Part shown: one piece after another, positions 62,090-64,000 of the stretch
How the letters are laid out: every line of letters begins with the position of its first letter
Position numbering within the stretch: position 1 is the first letter of the stretch
DNA from: Rapana venosa
Taxonomy: Eukaryota > Mollusca > Gastropoda > Neogastropoda > Muricidae
Reading direction: 5' to 3'
Assembly (NCBI GenBank): GCA_028751875.1
Contig: CM054145.1
Coordinates: forward strand, 10,227,952 to 10,291,951
Length of the DNA stretch: 64,000 nucleotides
Translations under genes and position numbers: made by a program
The notes under the pieces: generated by a model
What the model was told of the DNA's origin: nothing
Database searches by the model: none
Seen by the model: the letters and a program-made list of their open reading frames with translations, nothing else

Positions 62090-62620
62090 TGATGGAATCT
62101 CTTTGCTGTTGAAAAGCGGGATAGTATGAAATGCACAACAGGAGAGGAAATTCTTAGGTTTGAAACAAATATGTCTTGAGGCAATTTAAAAAGTACAAGA
62201 TGGCCTTAGGTACGAAGAAGATGGGGAGGCTCATTCCAATCAATGGACCAGAGAACTGAGAAAGAGCCGTTTGCCAACAGACTGTTGAATCTAGGTGTTA
62301 TGTAATCTCAAGGAATCTGCAGCATGAGAAGGAACAAACGGCTCTATATGGTGGAGACATTCACAAGGTAGGAAGGTTGCTGTCGTTTCTGTGTGGGCAC
62401 TATTGGTAACAGAGCGAGATTGTCAGCTGATGCTAATAGTTCAAAGTCTATGGTGGCTACAGGCACCAGATGGAGGTGCTAAGAGAAGAGTAATAGTGCT
62501 ACGAAGAATGGAATTTACTGGACATCAGCTTGAGTTTTTCGAGGTACTGTAGCCGAGTGATAGTGTTTTGAATGACGTTAATGGGAGTGGATAGATGATG
62601 TTGGCAGATGTGAACAGATA
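62090..62620 (-). mobile_element. LINE-K, decayed copy
   Basis: CAAATATGTCTTGAGGC, TCATTCCAATCAATGGACCA, TGTTGAATCTAGGTGTTATG, AAGGAATCTGCAGCATGAG and GGTAGGAAGGTTGC follow the LINE-K copy at 20700-21200 with many indels; the GGAGTGGATAGATGATGTTG end is also shared. All frames are broken. Confidence 0.75.
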
Positions 62621-63440
62621 CCGCTCTTATGTGGGTGTGGACCCTCCATCATTGGACCACTGCTGGTTGAGGCGTAGAGAGCGAGTTGGGCGGAGTGGTG
62701 TAGAGCCTCCGCGTCGGGACAGGTGGCAGCTCACTTCCCTCGATGGCCTTGGTGTTGAAGCAATGACTGCAGCTATGAGGAAGGGAGAGAAGTGGTGTCA
62801 GTGGAGACAGTTTGCTCGATGTGTGGTGGTTGTGAGCAGTGTGTCAGGGTTGTGTGTTATTTATTGCTTTGTGCTGGGTAGGGTGTGAGGTGATGTGGTG
62901 TAAGTGTTGCTGATTGTGGTTTCGTTGGTGTGTGGAGTTGTGGTGTGAGGTGTGTTGATGTTGTGGGTGGTGTAGTTATGAGTTGCTGGCATGATTTGTG
63001 TGTACAGTCCATCTAATGATGTCGTTGCCAGCATTGTGGTGTGTTTGTCGTGGTGATGATGGTGATGGTGTCGGCCTGTAGTACTGACAGCTCGGTCGGT
63101 GACTGTGGCAGCTAGCTTCCTGATGGCTGGGTTGTGTGTCGTGGTTGTGTGTGTGGAAGAGTTGTAGGATGTTGTGTGTGTCAGTGGACGATTTGCTCCG
63201 CATCTGTTTGCCTGATAAACACAGCATCAGTTCGCATGTACACATTTTCTGATGCTGGGTGTGTGTGTGTGTGGATGTGGTTGTACATGTGTGTGTGTGT
63301 GTGTTTGCTCCGCATGTGTGGTGTTTCACACAGGCATGTTCAGTGTGCAATTGTTCTTTCTTGTGTGTGTAAGTGGGTATGGTGTTTAGTTGTGTGTTTT
63401 TCCCCAGTAGATGTTGCAGTGTGTTTAAACGGATGTCTGA
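62620..63440 (+). repeat. GT-rich low-complexity sequence
   Basis: Frequent GTGTGT and GTGGTG words with unique interruptions. Open frames are not supported by splice sites. Confidence 0.55.
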
Positions 63441-64000
63441 GATAGAGTGACAAAACTTGTAACACTATCCTTTGGTTCAGTGAAGTTGGCTGGAATTTTA
63501 TTGATTGCTCCAAATCACAGTTTCCATGATCCACGCAATACAGTCATTTAAGGCAGTTACACCATTTCTATCCTGTAGTTTGTCGTACTTCCGTTATACA
63601 GCTGGTGCTAGTTACATTGAACTCCACATCTGGCCTATCAAAAACGCAGTGTTCATGTTAGCATGACAGCACATTGCTGTCGTTATGCTGGATTAGTGCG
63701 TGTGAGCTGCTCACAAGTTTTCCCCCCAATGCTTGCAGTTCACGACACCACTTTTCATGAAAAGACAAGAGCTGACTACCTAAACACTATCCTTGCATGA
63801 GTTATGCTGGAATTTGTTGCAAGTGTGAGGCTGTCCACAGTCCACTATCTCAACCCCCCAGTAGCATTTACAAAGTACAACACCATCATACACAAAAGAC
63901 GTCCCCTGACCCAAACTAACAACCTACACCCTCAAAACCTAAGAACAATCCTAAAACTGTTCCATGATCTCAGCAACAGTGCAATCAGCTGTTCATTCAT
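63441..64000. other. Unannotated right edge
   Basis: Normal-complexity sequence without a recognised exon, RNA or repeat. The upstream Nup205 exons are expected further right. Confidence 0.4.

Overview
The window is nuclear DNA of an animal, most likely a marine mollusc and probably a gastropod. Short exons with GT-AG borders sit in kilobase-scale introns, vertebrate-type TTAGGG telomere repeat is present, and the interspersed elements (tRNA-headed and 5S-headed SINEs, several LINE 3' ends) are of the kind seen in lophotrochozoan genomes. The phylum call is inference; no marker gene fixes the species.

Three protein-coding genes can be supported, all partial. (1) On the + strand, the last three coding exons of ALDH16A1, a two-domain aldehyde dehydrogenase-like protein, at 1980-2184, 4316-4501 and 7900-8199 with the stop codon at 8197-8199. 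(2) On the - strand, the last four coding exons of an unrecognised cysteine-rich, probably secreted protein at 25401-25638, 21995-22109, 19963-20113 and 18672-18836; the splice phases chain without a break to a stop. (3) On the - strand, the 3' part of a nucleoporin of the Nup205/Nup192 family from 58992 down to a stop at 34547. Five exons are supported and three GC-rich blocks in damaged sequence may be further exons. The ALDH16A1 and cysteine-rich genes converge; about 10.5 kb of repeats lies between their stop codons. The genes share no evident pathway.

Layout: 0-8.3 kb ALDH16A1 tail with introns full of SINE/LINE copies; 8.3-9.4 kb a 21-25 bp minisatellite; 9.4-18.6 kb intergenic repeats including a 325-bp near-perfect hairpin and two minisatellites; 18.6-25.7 kb cysteine-rich gene; 26-32.3 kb a trinucleotide satellite; 32.3-33.8 kb a degenerate TTAGGG array oriented like a right-hand chromosome end; 33783-34282 exactly 500 Ns; 34.3-36.2 kb the Nup205 3' end; 36.3-39.1 kb a block made almost only of homopolymer runs, very probably a sequencing artefact; 39.1-53.7 kb recognisable but homopolymer-inflated sequence with a LINE, SINEs and two minisatellites; 53.7-64 kb better sequence with Nup205 exons, SINEs, a 35-bp satellite and a decayed LINE.

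The most interesting items are a SINE family whose head joins a tRNA-like 5' half to the internal promoter region of 5S rRNA; a GT-rich array in an ALDH16A1 intron that copies the exon's own splice-donor junction many times; unrelated SINEs and a LINE sharing one 3' tail; a short core shared by two SINE families; and a telomere-N gap junction that suggests a scaffold misjoin and may explain the missing 5' end of the cysteine-rich gene.

Repeat family letters are local to this annotation: A-J are interspersed families, K, M and N are LINEs.
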